Origin: Boswellia sacra
Taxonomy: Eukaryota > Streptophyta > Magnoliopsida > Sapindales > Burseraceae
Assembly: GCA_013180625.2 (NCBI GenBank)
Contig: SNVD02011111.1
Coordinates: forward strand, 62,001-126,000
DNA: 64,000 nucleotides
Direction of reading: 5' to 3'
Part shown: in pieces, positions 44,241 through 55,771 of the stretch
How the letters are laid out: the number at the start of each line of letters is the position of its first letter
How positions within the stretch are numbered: position 1 is the first letter of the stretch
Notes under the pieces: generated by a model
Databases searched by the model: none
What the model was told of the DNA's origin: nothing
Seen by the model: the letters and a program-made list of their open reading frames with translations, nothing else
Translations under genes and position numbers: made by a program

Positions 44241-46010
44241 ATGGCGACCTCATCTGACTTGACAAAGACAGCCAATTCTTCATCTTCTCACAGCGACTCC
44301 AGTTACAACAGGCACAACAGTGTTTCGTCATCTCCGACACAACAAGCACATACAGAGATCGCTATTGATCCCGCCATGAGTGAGGATGAACAAGTTTTAG
44401 TGAAGAAGATGAAAGACAAAGTTAAGCTGAAGTATAGTTCCTCACAGCCGACATCAAACAGAAGTTCGTGAAGTACACTTCACAAAGGAAGTTACAGATG
44501 GAAAGGCCGATGAAACTGTCAGATTTCAACACCTATGGCCTAAGTGAGATGATTGAGTCTATTTTTTAGACTTGTATGGTAACAAACTTCCTACCCCCTG
44601 TGAAGGCTTTAATTTAAGAATTCTATGCAAACATTACTGCTAACATTGATGATCCTAAAAGCTTTCATTATCATAAAGTTTATTGGAGAGGAAAGTTTGT
44701 TAAATTCTCTCCGAATGTTATAAACACTTTCCTAGACATTCCCATAGGCAGTTTGCATGCATTAGATGAAGAATTTAACATGGCTGAAGTGATAAACGAA
44801 TTGACTGGTAGAACAGAAATTGTTTGAAAATCGAAAGATGGTATAGACTAGCAATACCTTAGGAAGAAATATCGAGTGATGCCTAAGATAGCTCAGTTCA
44901 ATTGGCTTCCTTCTTCTTATCAAAATCAAGTTCGGGAAGACAGAGCGAAATTTCTATATTGTTTAGGCACCAATCGACCAATTAACTTTGGTTTGCTAGC
45001 CTATAGATCAATTGTACAGATTGGTTCATATCACTCTGATTATTACTTGCTTATATATCCATGCTTAATCCAAGGAATTCTTGCACATAATAGCATCCTT
45101 ATGAGTTCTAATAAACAGATAAAAATTCTATCTAAATCCATTACAAAGGGATTTCTTCAACATTTGCATGATAAGTCTGACTTACCTGCACCTGAACCAC
45201 AGCCAAAGAGAGTCAAGAAAACTCAGATGAAAAATATTGAAGAATAGCTTGTATTCATCAACTCTGCTTTGACAGAAATTTTATAGGATTTGAAGGAAAT
45301 TAAATACAAGGAATCTGCTTTGAAAGCAAAGTTTGTAGGACATCCTGATACTACAGCAGAGCCACAGCCCATGGAGACTAAAACCGTGGTTCCTGAGAAA
45401 CCAACTGAGGAGATTCCTGAGGCTAATGAACCTCTGCCTAGGGAAGCTGACAAATTCCTGCAGCAGGTCAAGCTGTACAATCTATTATTGAGACAGATAT
45501 AACAGCAGAACAAAAGCAGATGAAAAAGCCAATCAAGTCCCCTGCAAAGGGAACTAGAAGGAAAGGAAAGAAGATAGTTGACATGGTGAAGAAACCATCT
45601 GACCAGAAGAAAAAGAAAAACATTAAATCATCAACTCTAGCCTTAAGAGATAAATCTGTGTCAGATGAACCAACACAAGCAGAATTCGAAATGAAACAGT
45701 CTTCACCACTTGCTGAGGAAGAGCCTCATGATTTCCGTCTCCCTAAAGCAGTTGCAACAGAGCCTCATATCTCTTCACCACCAACTCATACAACTAGTGT
45801 AGAACTCCGTGAGAAGGACATCAAAAGACTTGTGGCTGAAGTTACTGCTACTTCTTCTGGCACTACTGATACACCACTAGCACCTGTACCCTCTAAACAG
45901 CCTACCCCCACTACTTGACGCAGGTTTAAATCTGTTGCTCATAGAACCAAAAAGTGCCTTGGCAGTTCCACTTCTCCACCAGTTCGCAAGTCTCCCAGAC
46001 TTAGTTAGTT
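44241..46010 (+). pseudogene. Extra 3' ORF of Copia B (plant transposon protein domain, PF20167-like), broken
   Basis: It starts ATG at 44241 with a serine-rich N-terminus. A frameshift near 44460 and stops at about 44570 and 44617 follow. The central region at about 44580-45120 has the pattern EFYAN, then YWRGKFVKFSPNVIN, then LDIPIG, which resembles the domain called putative plant transposon protein (PF20167). After a stop at 45247 come Pro/Glu/Lys-rich, low-complexity segments (45290-45918). Such extra ORFs after pol are known in Sireviruses and other plant LTR elements; their role is unknown (an envelope-like or nuclear-binding role has been proposed for some). No signal peptide or clear membrane segment is seen. 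Confidence 0.7.
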
Positions 46011-46521
46011 TTGACCACTTATGCTGAAATCAATAGGGAGATAAGGGAATTGCTACTGCTGATCTTTTTGTGCTGATCTTTTTTTGTTCTTTCCGTTATC
46101 TATATTTTAACTAAGTTTTCCCTCTGATTATTTTTTGTTGCTTATTCCTTAAAGGTGTAAGTAAGCAGTGAGGTGGAGTAAGAACTAAACTTCTTATGTT
46201 GTGTGTGTTCATTCAAACTTTTTGATGATTTGTGTTTTAACTGTGTTAAGTGTTATTATCTGCATATTTCATTTGATAGATGTTCTTATTTGCTCTGATG
46301 ATGAGTTTTGGATTGCAGTAGTGTTTGACAAGTTTTCACTTTTATGACTGCATTGGCAGGATATATATATCGTGATAGTGTTCTTTATGAGATTGGTAAC
46401 AGCACACTGATTATTTCTTTGCACATGATATTTATTTGTTTGCTATTTCATGATGGCTTATGTCTAACTTATCATGTGTGTTTTTACTAGAAACAGTTTA
46501 GTGCTTTCATCACAAGTTGCC

Positions 46522-46534
46522 AAAAAGGGGGAGG
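46522..46534 (+). other. Polypurine tract of Copia B
   Basis: AAAAAGGGGGAGG directly before the 3' LTR. Confidence 0.9.
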
Positions 46535-46535
46535 T

Positions 46536-47714
46536 TATTGGTGTCAAGATTATGCCGCGTGTCGAGATGTGCGGAGATGTGTTGAGTTGTTGTGTCAAGT
46601 TGATTGTGTCGAGATTATTGGTGTCAAGTGTGGTTGTCGAGATCCTGTTGAGTGTCGAATTTGTCGAGCGTCGATTTTATCGAGTGTTGAGTGTTTGTCG
46701 AGTGTCGTGATTGTGTCGCATGTTGAGACTGTTGTGTCAAACTTGTTGAGTGTCGAGTATCAAGTGTCGAGTGTCGAGTGGTGTGTGTCGAGCACTTGTA
46801 CCGAGAATGTTGATAATAAGATTTTTTGTGTCAACATGCATGTGTCATGCACATGTTATATTTTGATCAACCTATGATAAAACATGAATGTTATTTTGAT
46901 TATTATTTTATTGTTTCTAGAATTATATTTTAGGAAGTATTTGATTTATAATAAATATCTTTTTAGATTAAGATATAGTATCTTATATCCTAATTAGAAT
47001 AGAAAAATATTTATTTATCCTAATTTCTTTAGGAGTTTAATTATATCCCTTCCTATTTTATTTCTCTTAATCCTAATATGATTTTGATTTAGATCTTTTA
47101 CAGGATTTCTAGGAGATTTCGTCTAAGCCTTTCACGGTATATGCCATGTCATAACTGAAGGCTAATCACGTGGAAGAGAGATTAACAGGTTAGCAGATTT
47201 GGTTGTGAGAGAGTCTTGATTTTGGCATTCCATGAATTGATAGAAGAGCTTCAACGCAAATTGGGATGCTTCTTTTATTTGATTCTTTTAGTCTTTTGAT
47301 TTATGTATCAGTGATAGAAATCGTACATGAGTTGTTGATTAGTCTATGTGAGTTAGTAGACACTTGGGATAACTTACGGGTTAAGTGTTTATGTAATTCA
47401 ATGTCAGACTTCGTGTGTTATGTATAACTTAACTATGTGTTGTTGAGTTATCTGCGATAGAGAGTGATCAGTGTCCCTAGAGTTTAAAATCTTTGCAAAG
47501 ATTTTGTTTTATAAAGATTAGGTCAGTGTGTGAGGGTGAGTCAGCATTATAAAAGATCCTAAAGATTGTACAAACAAGAACTTAGTGAATTACAGCTCTA
47601 TAGCTATCCGTGGATGTAGGTTTTATAACCGAACCACGTAAAAATCCTTCTGTGCTAATTTACTTTACAGTTTATTGTTATATTACCTATAACTGCATAC
47701 TTTCAGAACTCTCA
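46536..47714 (+). repeat. 3' LTR of Copia B (1179 bp)
   Basis: Starts TATTGGTG (the terminal TG has become TA) and ends ACTCTCA. It is 34 bp longer than the 5' LTR, mainly from one extra stretch of the GTGTCGAG array (about 46660-46695). Confidence 0.95.
46555..46800 (+). repeat. GTGTCGAG array in the 3' LTR of Copia B
   Basis: Same array as in the 5' LTR. Most differences between the two copies are CG versus TG or CA. Confidence 0.9.
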
Positions 47715-47719
47715 CTAAA

Positions 47720-48638
47720 TATAAATTTTTAAAATGTTAATATGTCAACATCTATGTTAGAACAGATTTAAAGACTAGTGTATCTAAAATTTGAGGAATG
47801 ATGATGAGATCATGGAATTGCCAATATGATTGAATAGCAGGCTACGAATTAAACCTAAGAAATAAAGGAGGCCACTACTGCAGCGGGCCTTCAACCATGA
47901 ACAACCAAACAAACACTGCTTCATTTCTCACTGCATTATGACTTGTGAGGACTGTGGAGTAATATGTGATATGTCATCTAAATTTAAAATTTAATAATTT
48001 ATCAAATTTCTATTCATCTATTGAAATTTGAATGATTTAATATTTTCGCCAGCTAGGGTGCACCCGCTGTAACCCGCTCCCGCCACGTTCGAAAATTTTT
48101 GGCCATACCGATGGTCCAGTCATCCTACAAGTACAAGGCTAGAATAATTTTCTTAATTACAATAATTCATTAAGAAAAACCAAGAGTTTAGCTGTTCTTA
48201 GATTTAATTATGATGCCCACGTTATGCTACATGTTATTTTATTTCATATTACTCTATATTGTTTAAATGCAATAATATAATACTTGGATCCAGTCAAAAG
48301 TTATTACCCATTTCATATATTATAATTCTTAAAAGTTTATTAAAATCAGTAAAGGGGAGATTTCATGTTGTTGTTATACGTAATAATTTAATGATGATTG
48401 TATAATATTTATTAAAATATTAGGTATAAAAATATTAGGTAATTATCATCACGACCATCTAATCTTTGGTGAAATGCAAAGGAAATTGGCCAAATAGAAG
48501 GGAATCGGAAGTAATTTCTCTAACGTGTGTTTTATTTTTAATTATTCAATTAAATTTGTTTCATTCTATTGTATGATAATTTAGAACCTTATTGTATAGC
48601 ACAGTATTTTTTCTCGTACTAGAAACTGAATGCCCATC
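47720..48638. other. AT-rich region upstream of the UGT pseudogene
   Basis: No gene is seen. A short GC-richer island (about 48050-48120, CACCCGCTGTAACCCGCTCCCGCC) stands out but has no coding sense. Confidence 0.5.
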
Positions 48639-48653
48639 ACGTGGATATAAATC
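48639..48653 (+). promoter_or_regulatory. G-box and TATA-like box of the UGT pseudogene
   Basis: CACGTG at 48639-48644 is followed directly by GATATAAAT (TATAAAT 48647-48653), about 87 bp before the ATG at 48740. This looks like the remains of the host gene's core promoter. Confidence 0.45.
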
Positions 48654-48739
48654 GTAATTAGTTTTACAAGAGGCAAAGGCATGCATGTTATATTGGCCTT
48701 CCACTGCATCCCATTATTACAAATTTGTGCTGTGTTATA

Positions 48740-49180
48740 ATGAAGAAATCGAGTGTTCATCTCTGCACCAGGCCCTGGCCACCTAGTCGCCGCTGTTGAT
48801 ATTGCAAAGCTTCTGGTTGAACACGATCAAAAACTTTCCATCACAATCATCATCATGAAACTTCCTCATGAATATATCACTTACGTTGCGTTCCTCTGCC
48901 TCCACCTTATCTAATCCTATCAACTTCATTCAAATCTCTAATCACTCCCTTCACAAGCTCAATCCCAGGAAAGTTTTCGATTCATTTATTGAAAAGCCCC
49001 TTGTCAAAGAAGTTGTTACTGACTTCACTCGCTCCTTGTCAGCCTCTCTTGACTCGCCTAGACTCGTCAGCTTCTTTGTTGACATGTTTTGCACTACCAT
49101 GATTGATATTGCTAATGAGCTTGGGGTTCCTAGCTATGTTTTCTACACGTCAAGGGCAGCTTTTGTTGGCATCGTGTTTC
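48740..49180 (+). pseudogene. UDP-glycosyltransferase (UGT71-like), N-terminal part
   Basis: Family-1 plant UGTs move a sugar from a UDP-sugar to small molecules such as flavonoids or hormones, in the cytosol. The start ATG lies at 48740; a frameshift at about 48755 is followed by FISAPGPGHLV and IAKLLVEHD, the acceptor-side N-terminus. A second shift near 48870 moves to the frame that holds INFIQI, RLVSFFVDMFCTTMIDIANE, LGVPSYVFYTS and AAFVGIV, all typical of UGT71. Copia C (49181-59027) cuts the gene here, and 59033-59125 continues it. The C-terminal donor-binding PSPG box is not present in the window. Confidence 0.85.
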
Positions 49181-50017
49181 TGTTAGTGTCAAACGTGACA
49201 CCTTGGTTTGTACCATGCACATGATTAATTTTGGACAAACTTGTAATTAAAACATTGATTTATATTCTTTCTTATTTTACAATTACTAGAAGTCTTTATT
49301 AGGAAGTATTAGATTCATATTAGATTAGGATATTATTCTGATATCCTAGTTCACTTAAGAGTATATTTTGTCAGTGTTCTAAATTACTTAGAAGTTTATT
49401 TGTATCACTTCTTATATTATTGATTATTATCATATTCTTACCAATTGAGTTTGATTGAGATTCTACAGGATATTGATGAGAAGAGCAACTAAATTTCACA
49501 CTATATATATAATGTTATTTCATACAACTTATATGTAAGTGTGGCATTGCATTTCAATATATTGAGGAGAGCTTCAATGCCAAAATTGAAATGTATCTTT
49601 GATTATGTATTATGAGGGTTGTGATCTTGCATGAATTTTTGTATGTCTATTTGAGTTAGTATTCACTCAAGATAACTTACGAGTTGAGTGTTTTTGTAAT
49701 TCAGTGTCAGACATCGTTATTATATGTTACTTAATAGTGTGTTGTTAAGTTTGTCAAAAATAGAGAGTAGACAGTGTCACTAGAGTTTAAGATCTTGTTG
49801 GGATTTTATTTGACAAAGTTTAGGTTAGTATGTGAGAGTGAGTCATCACTATAAACTCACTTTAAGATTTGACAAATAAGAACTTAATGAATTATAGCTC
49901 TAGGCTATCCATGGATGTATGTTTTTACAATTGAATTACATAAATTCTACTGTGCCATTTTATATTACAATTTGTTGTTATATTATATGTAACTAATCCA
50001 TACTTTCAGATCTCACA
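49181..50017 (+). repeat. 5' LTR of Copia C (837 bp)
   Basis: Begins TGTTAGTGTC, ends TCTCACA. It continues directly from GTGACACCTT to the ATGCACATGATTAATTTTGG block, where B has its array. Confidence 0.95.
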
Positions 50018-50019
50018 AT

Positions 50020-50031
50020 TGGTATCAGAGC
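50020..50031 (+). other. Primer binding site of Copia C
   Basis: TGGTATCAGAGC, exact tRNA-Met type, two bases after the 5' LTR. Confidence 0.92.
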
Positions 50032-50078
50032 AGACTCACTGACATATAAGTGAAGAAAGATCACATTGATTTGAAAGC

Positions 50079-51760
50079 ATGGAGTTTATATGAAATGGAT
50101 GATCTAGATCACAACCACCAAGTCTTGATGATGGTAATTATTCATATTGGAAAGTAAGAATGATGATGTATATCAAATCTCTTGATGATAGGGCATGGAC
50201 CAGTGATCTAAGAGGTTGGACACCCCAACTCAATTGAATGCATTTGGCACTTGTATACATGCTTTTCTTGGAATGAACTGATGAAGAATACAGTTGATCT
50301 AGTTGGAATTCAAATGCACTCAATACAATTTTTACAGCTGTTGATTTTAACAACTTTAGTTAGATTTCAATATGCAAAGTGGCTAAAAAAGCTTAGGACA
50401 TTCTTGAGGCAAAACCTGAAAGTACAGCTTCTGTTAAAATATCTAAATTGATGAGATTGAATTCACAATTTGAGAATCTAATGATGCATGAGGATGAGTC
50501 AATATATGATTTTTATTCAAAGCTGTGTCATATTACAATTTCTGCATACATACTTGGTAAAACTTTTACAAATGTAGAACTTGTTAGTAAAATCATTAGG
50601 CCTGTTCCTAATAAATTTCAACCAAAGATCTCTGTGAGATTAGGCTTGATAAACTTGTTGGCATTCTTCAGAATTTTGAGATTAACCATAACACAAGAGA
50701 GCAAAAAGGTAAAAGTATTGCATTCATCGTTAAGATAGAAAAATCTAATGAAGAAGCTAATGATGAGTTTGATGAAACGAATTCAAAATAGATTGCTTTT
50801 CTAATAAAGAATTATATTAAGTTTATGAAAAAGAATTTTAGAAGAAAAATCAAAGAAAGGTGTGAAGCTCAAGTGATAAAAAATTTAGAAAATTCAGCAA
50901 GGACAATGACAAGAAAAGTCTGAAACAACCTGACAATAAATGGCAGATTCAATGCTATGAATATTCTGATTATGGGCATATTCAATTAGAATATACTAAT
51001 CTCAAAAAGAAGAACAAGATAAGAATGTCAACTACATGGAGTTATGATTCAAAGACTAATTCTGATGATCAAGAATGTATTAGCAACTTTGTGGCATTCA
51101 CAGCATATGTAGCTGATAAAGGAAAAACTGTTATGTCTAGTATAATAGAAAATTGGAGCAGAACTGATGATGAACATTTACATGTAGAAAATGATCCTGA
51201 ATATTATGAGGAGTTGTAAAAACCTACAATGCACTCTATACTGAATGGTTGAATCAGAAAGAGGAGATCAGAACTTTGAAGAAGGAAAATGATGTGCTAA
51301 AATATGAGAAAGTCTTTGCTAAAAATTACATCAGTGAACTGGAGTCTGCTTTGAAAGACAAAACAGAACATGTTGAGAAAATTGCATTAGAAGTGGTTGA
51401 AAGCAAAAGATATGTTGATCAACTCATAATTGGCTCTACAAAACTTGACCAGGTTTTGAGCCGTGGAAGAGAAAGCTCTAACAAACATGGCTTCAGTTAT
51501 TTAAAAGGTGATGTTGCATCTTCATCGAATACTATGTTTATAAAAGCTTCAACATTAGGTAATATTTCTGAACCTACCTCAAAAAGGTCAAGTCCTAGCT
51601 CAAAAAATAATGATGTTTTTATATCTCCTTTGAGTTCTTTTAAATCTAGTCTTGAAAAGGAAAGAAGATTTGTTCCAACATGTTAATTTTATGGTGTCAA
51701 AGGGCATGTCAGGCCTAGATGCTTTAAATTGTTAAATCTTTTGTACGAAAGTTTAAAATA
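50079..51760 (+). pseudogene. Copia C gag, heavily broken
   Basis: ATG at 50079 (MEFI then a stop). The gag motifs YSYWKVRMMM (about 50135), RLNSQFENLMMHEDES (about 50450) and YDFYSKLCHIT (about 50510) are in different frames. The first knuckle region (about 50950) reads CYEYSDYGHIQ, so its second cysteine is lost. The coiled coil at 51249-51500 is open. The second knuckle near 51690 has lost its first cysteines. There are more than eight stops or shifts. Confidence 0.85.
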
Positions 51761-51829
51761 GTTCAAGCAGTTACCTAAGACACGATAGCAATGGGTTAAG
51801 AAAGACCAAACAACCTATAATGTTGCTCT

Positions 51830-54800
51830 TACTGCACTTAATGATTCTCATAACATGTGGTATTGACAATAGCTGTTCCAGGCATTTGACTGAAAATAAA
51901 ATTTTTTTGAAAAATCTTAAGTCATGTAGGGAAGAAAATGTCATATTTGGGGATGGTGTAAGGAGCAAGGTGATTGGTAAGGGTACTTTAAATATTAAAG
52001 GCTTACCTGAATTTCAAAATGTTTTGCTTGTTGATGCATTGAAAGCTAATCCGATTAGCATTAGTTAGATATATGATGACAGATATGTTGTTGCTCAGAA
52101 CAAATGCATGGTCTTAAATGATGTAGGAAAATGTATTTTAGAAGGAAATAGATCTTTTGATAATTATTACTTGTGCATTTTATGCAAGGATATCAAATTT
52201 GGAATTATGGCATCAAAAGTTAGGACATTTAAACTATAAAGGCTTGGTTAAATTAACTAAGTTAGGTATTGCTAGAGGTGTTCCTAAACTTTATATAATA
52301 GATCTAATAGGATATATAGACCATTTCAGTTGGAAAAACAAATTAGAGGGTCACATAAGTCTATGTCAAATCTTAGCACATCTAAAATACATTATTTGCT
52401 TCACATGGATCTCATGGGTCCTATACAAATTGAAAGTATTTCTAGTAAGAGATATGTATTTGTTTATGTTGATGATTTCTCTAGATACACTTGGATTAAT
52501 TTTATTAGAGAAAAGTCTGACATATTTAAAGCTTTCAGAATTCTTTGTGTTAAACATAAAAATGAGCAAAACAGGAACATTGGGAGGATAGTAAGAATAA
52601 GAGTGACCATGGGAAGGAGTTTGAAAATGTTAGCTATGCTAATTTTCGCAAATACCATAGAATTGCACATGAATATTTTGCCCCCAAAATACCTGAACAA
52701 AATGGTGTTGTAGAGAGAAAGAACAAGGCACTTCAAAAGATACTAAAGTGATGCTCAATAGCAAAAAGTTAACCAAAAGGCTATAAGTTGAAGCAATAAG
52801 CATTGCTTGTTATATTTTAAACAGAGTTTTTCTAAAACCTGATACTAGTCAAATTATTTATGAGATCTTAAAAATAAGAAAACATAACTTGAAGTGTTTT
52901 ATGTTTTTAGATATAGGTGTTACATCTTAAATGACATAGAGCAGTTAGGTAAATTTGATCCTAAAAGTGATGGAGTCTTTGTGATTCATGCACTAAAGAG
53001 TAAGGCATTACGAGTTTAGAATCTTTGAACTAAGACTATAATAGAGTCTGCAAATGTAGTTTTTGATGACCTTAATGATTGTGTAACATATTCTCATAAA
53101 GAAAGCATAATGAGCTTCATAGAAAATGCAAAAAATCTAGCATCAATCAGCAGTAACAGCAAAGAAGATTTTGCTATAAAAAAGGAAACAACTACTGTTG
53201 TAGCAGACACAACAGTGACATCTGACAGTGCAGAGTAGGATAGAAACTTAATCAAAAATGATGATGAGAGAAAAGATCCACCTTCTTAGATATAAAAGAC
53301 ACATCCAACTAGCTCAATCATTAGAAGTCCAGATGACATGATGAAGACTAGAAGCAAGGTAAGAAATCAGGAAGATTTGTTTGTTATGTTTCATTAATTA
53401 AGCTTAAGAATGTAAAAGAAGCTTTAAAATGAGATGTTTGGATTCAGGCTATGCGAGATGAAATTAATTAGTTTAAAAGAAATGAAGTTTGGGAATCAGT
53501 TCCTAGGCCACAAAATGCAATTGCCATAGGAACTAAGTGGATATTTAAGAACAAAACTAATAAGAATGGACAAGTAGTTAGAAATAAAGCTTGGTTAGTG
53601 GCACAAGGTTACACACAAGTAGAAGGAATAGACTTTGATGAAACCTTTGTATCAGTAGCTAGACTAGACTTTATCAGATTACTACTTGCTACTGCTTGCC
53701 TGCTTGATTTTAAATTGCATCAAATGGATGTTAAGACAGTCTTCTTGAATGGCTGTCTTAATGAAGATGCTTTTATTGAACAGCCCAAAGGATTTGAAGA
53801 TCCTAAACATCCTGATTTTGTGTACAACTTGCATAAAGCTTTATATGGTTTGAAACAAGCTCCTAGAGCTTGATATGAAAGGTTGACAAATTTTCTGATT
53901 AAGAGAAGTTATACTAGGGGTAGTAATTGTAAGCCTTTGTTTATCAAACATACGCCTAGTTATTTTATTATTGCTCAAGTGTATATGGATGATATTATGT
54001 TTGGCTCAACTAACAAAAACAATACTGTTAAGTTTGTTAAGTTGATGCAGGAAGAGTTTGAGATACACATTATAGGAGAATTAAATTTCTTTCTTGGATT
54101 ACAAGTTAAGCAAATGAATGATAGGATATTCATAGCTTAATAAAAATATGTTAAGAATCTTGTAAAGAAATTTGAACTTGAAAAAGCAAGACCTATGAGA
54201 ACTTTTATATCTACAAACTTGAAACTTTCCAAAGATGATGCAGGAAAGGAGATTGATGCAAGTCTATATCGAAGCATCATTGGTAGCTTACTTTACCTCA
54301 CTGTAGGTAGACCAAATTTATGTTTTGGTGTAGGACTTTGTGCAAGATTTTAAGCAAATCCTAAGGAATCTCACTTGGCAATAGCCAAGAGAATCATTAG
54401 GATTGTTCATGAAACTTATGACAATAGGATATGATTTTCTAAAGAAACAAATGCTTGTCTTACAGGGTTTATTCGATTGGGCAGGGAATACAGATAAAGA
54501 AAGAGCACTAGGGGATGTATTTACCTTGGTACTAACTTGGTTTCTTGGCACAGCAAAAAGCACAATTCCATCTCCTTATCCATTGCAGAAGCAGAATACA
54601 TTGCAGCAGAGAGTTGTCATACACAACTATTTTAGATGAAGCAAATGCTAAATGAATATGGTATTGAGCAAAAACTTATAACTGTGTTTGGTGATAATAT
54701 TAGTGCTATAAATATTTTCAAAAATCTAGTCCAACATTCTAGAACAAAACACATTGACATCAAAATACCATTTTATAAAGGTGATTGTAAAGTAAAAGGT

Positions 54801-54920
54801 GATACACATTGATCACATCTCCACTGAAAATCAATTGGCTGACCTATTCACTAAGGCATTAGATGCAACAAGATTTAAGAATCTAAGAAAGGCCTTAAGC
54901 ATTTGTTAGTTTTCTGAATA
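51830..54920 (+). pseudogene. Copia C pol, heavily broken
   Basis: Protease starts near 51856 (MWY, then a one-base loss before the active-site region, which reads DNS where DSG is expected). LELWHQKLGHLNYKG is at about 52200. The integrase core at 52330-52740 is split over frames; QNGVVERKN-like sequence is near 52700. RT at 53470-54140 has TVFLNG and YMDD (valine to methionine) near 53980, then GELNFFLGLQ. RNase H at 54440-54900 is broken. The short RT-leading block missing in B is present here (about 53475-53520). Confidence 0.88.
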
Positions 54921-55771
54921 ACCATTGCTTTCTATTATGTTAATCATATATTCAATATCATAAGTTTTCTTCTAATTAAGCATGTGTGAGTTGTAATAGA
55001 TGATGTGTTTTATTACGATATTGATTAAATAAATTAAAAATACAGAGAGGACTACTAGTATATGATGTGTGAAAGCCCTCCTTGAGATTACCCTTAGGGC
55101 GTCTAGGAAATATATTGAGATCACCTACTCAAATGAAAAAGGTTACCTTTATAATATGTGAAAGCTACTATATTTAATTCATAATCCAATGTAATTAGTT
55201 TTTGTGAATATGTCAAAATGTTATTTTTGACATCTCAATTGAATGAAAAATGTAGTTAACAACTTTCTTATGATGATCATAAACTGCTCTGAAATATGTT
55301 TCTTTAGAATGGTTTATATGATGTCCAGATATTGTTGCTATATTAACTATAATTATTTTCTGTTATGTTATTGATAACATACGATATTGTTTGTGCCTAA
55401 CTGAAATTTGACTTTCTTGTATGTATATATGTGTCAAAGGTGTCATATCAACATTATTGGTTTGAGGGAGAGAGTTTTCAATGGCGGGAATCCTTCTCTT
55501 TATAGAATTCTTTATTTTAATCAAAATCAATTTTTGAATTTACGCCATTAATTACATTAATGAAGTTTGTTTTAGAAATTAAATAAAATCAAATTTGAAT
55601 TTGTTTTGGAAACTGAATTGGACTCGGAAGTTTTTCTTTCTAAGTCTATCACGAACTCAATTAGGGTTATTTTGTTCTCCATCAAAATCGTGTATTGCAT
55701 TCTGCCTCTCTCTCTCTCTCTCCGTATCTCTGTTCTTGAACCTTTGCGCAACTTGAAATCAAATCACAACA
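54921..55771 (+). other. Spacer between pol and the extra ORF of Copia C
   Basis: Homologous to the spacer of B. It has a short (TC)n run at about 55703-55722 just before the extra ORF. Confidence 0.6.

Larger units (their letters stand above)
35904..47714 (+). mobile_element. Ty1/Copia element B, full length with nested solo LTR, TSD CTAAA
   Basis: Flanked by CTAAA at 35899-35903 and 47715-47719. The order is 5' LTR, primer site, gag, protease, integrase, RT, RNase H (interrupted), an extra 3' ORF, purine tract, 3' LTR. The internal region without the nested solo LTR is about 8.1 kb. The long gag and the extra ORF after pol are Sirevirus-like traits. All genes carry stops, so it is not autonomous. 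It is of the same family as A and C. Confidence 0.95.

Noticed and set aside
44119..44349. Minus-strand frame of 76 codons overlapping the start of the extra ORF
   Set aside because: A shadow of the serine-rich N-terminus of the plus-strand ORF.
48050..48120. Small GC-rich island as a possible promoter or tRNA-like sequence
   Set aside because: No cloverleaf, A-box/B-box pair or TATA arrangement could be made out.
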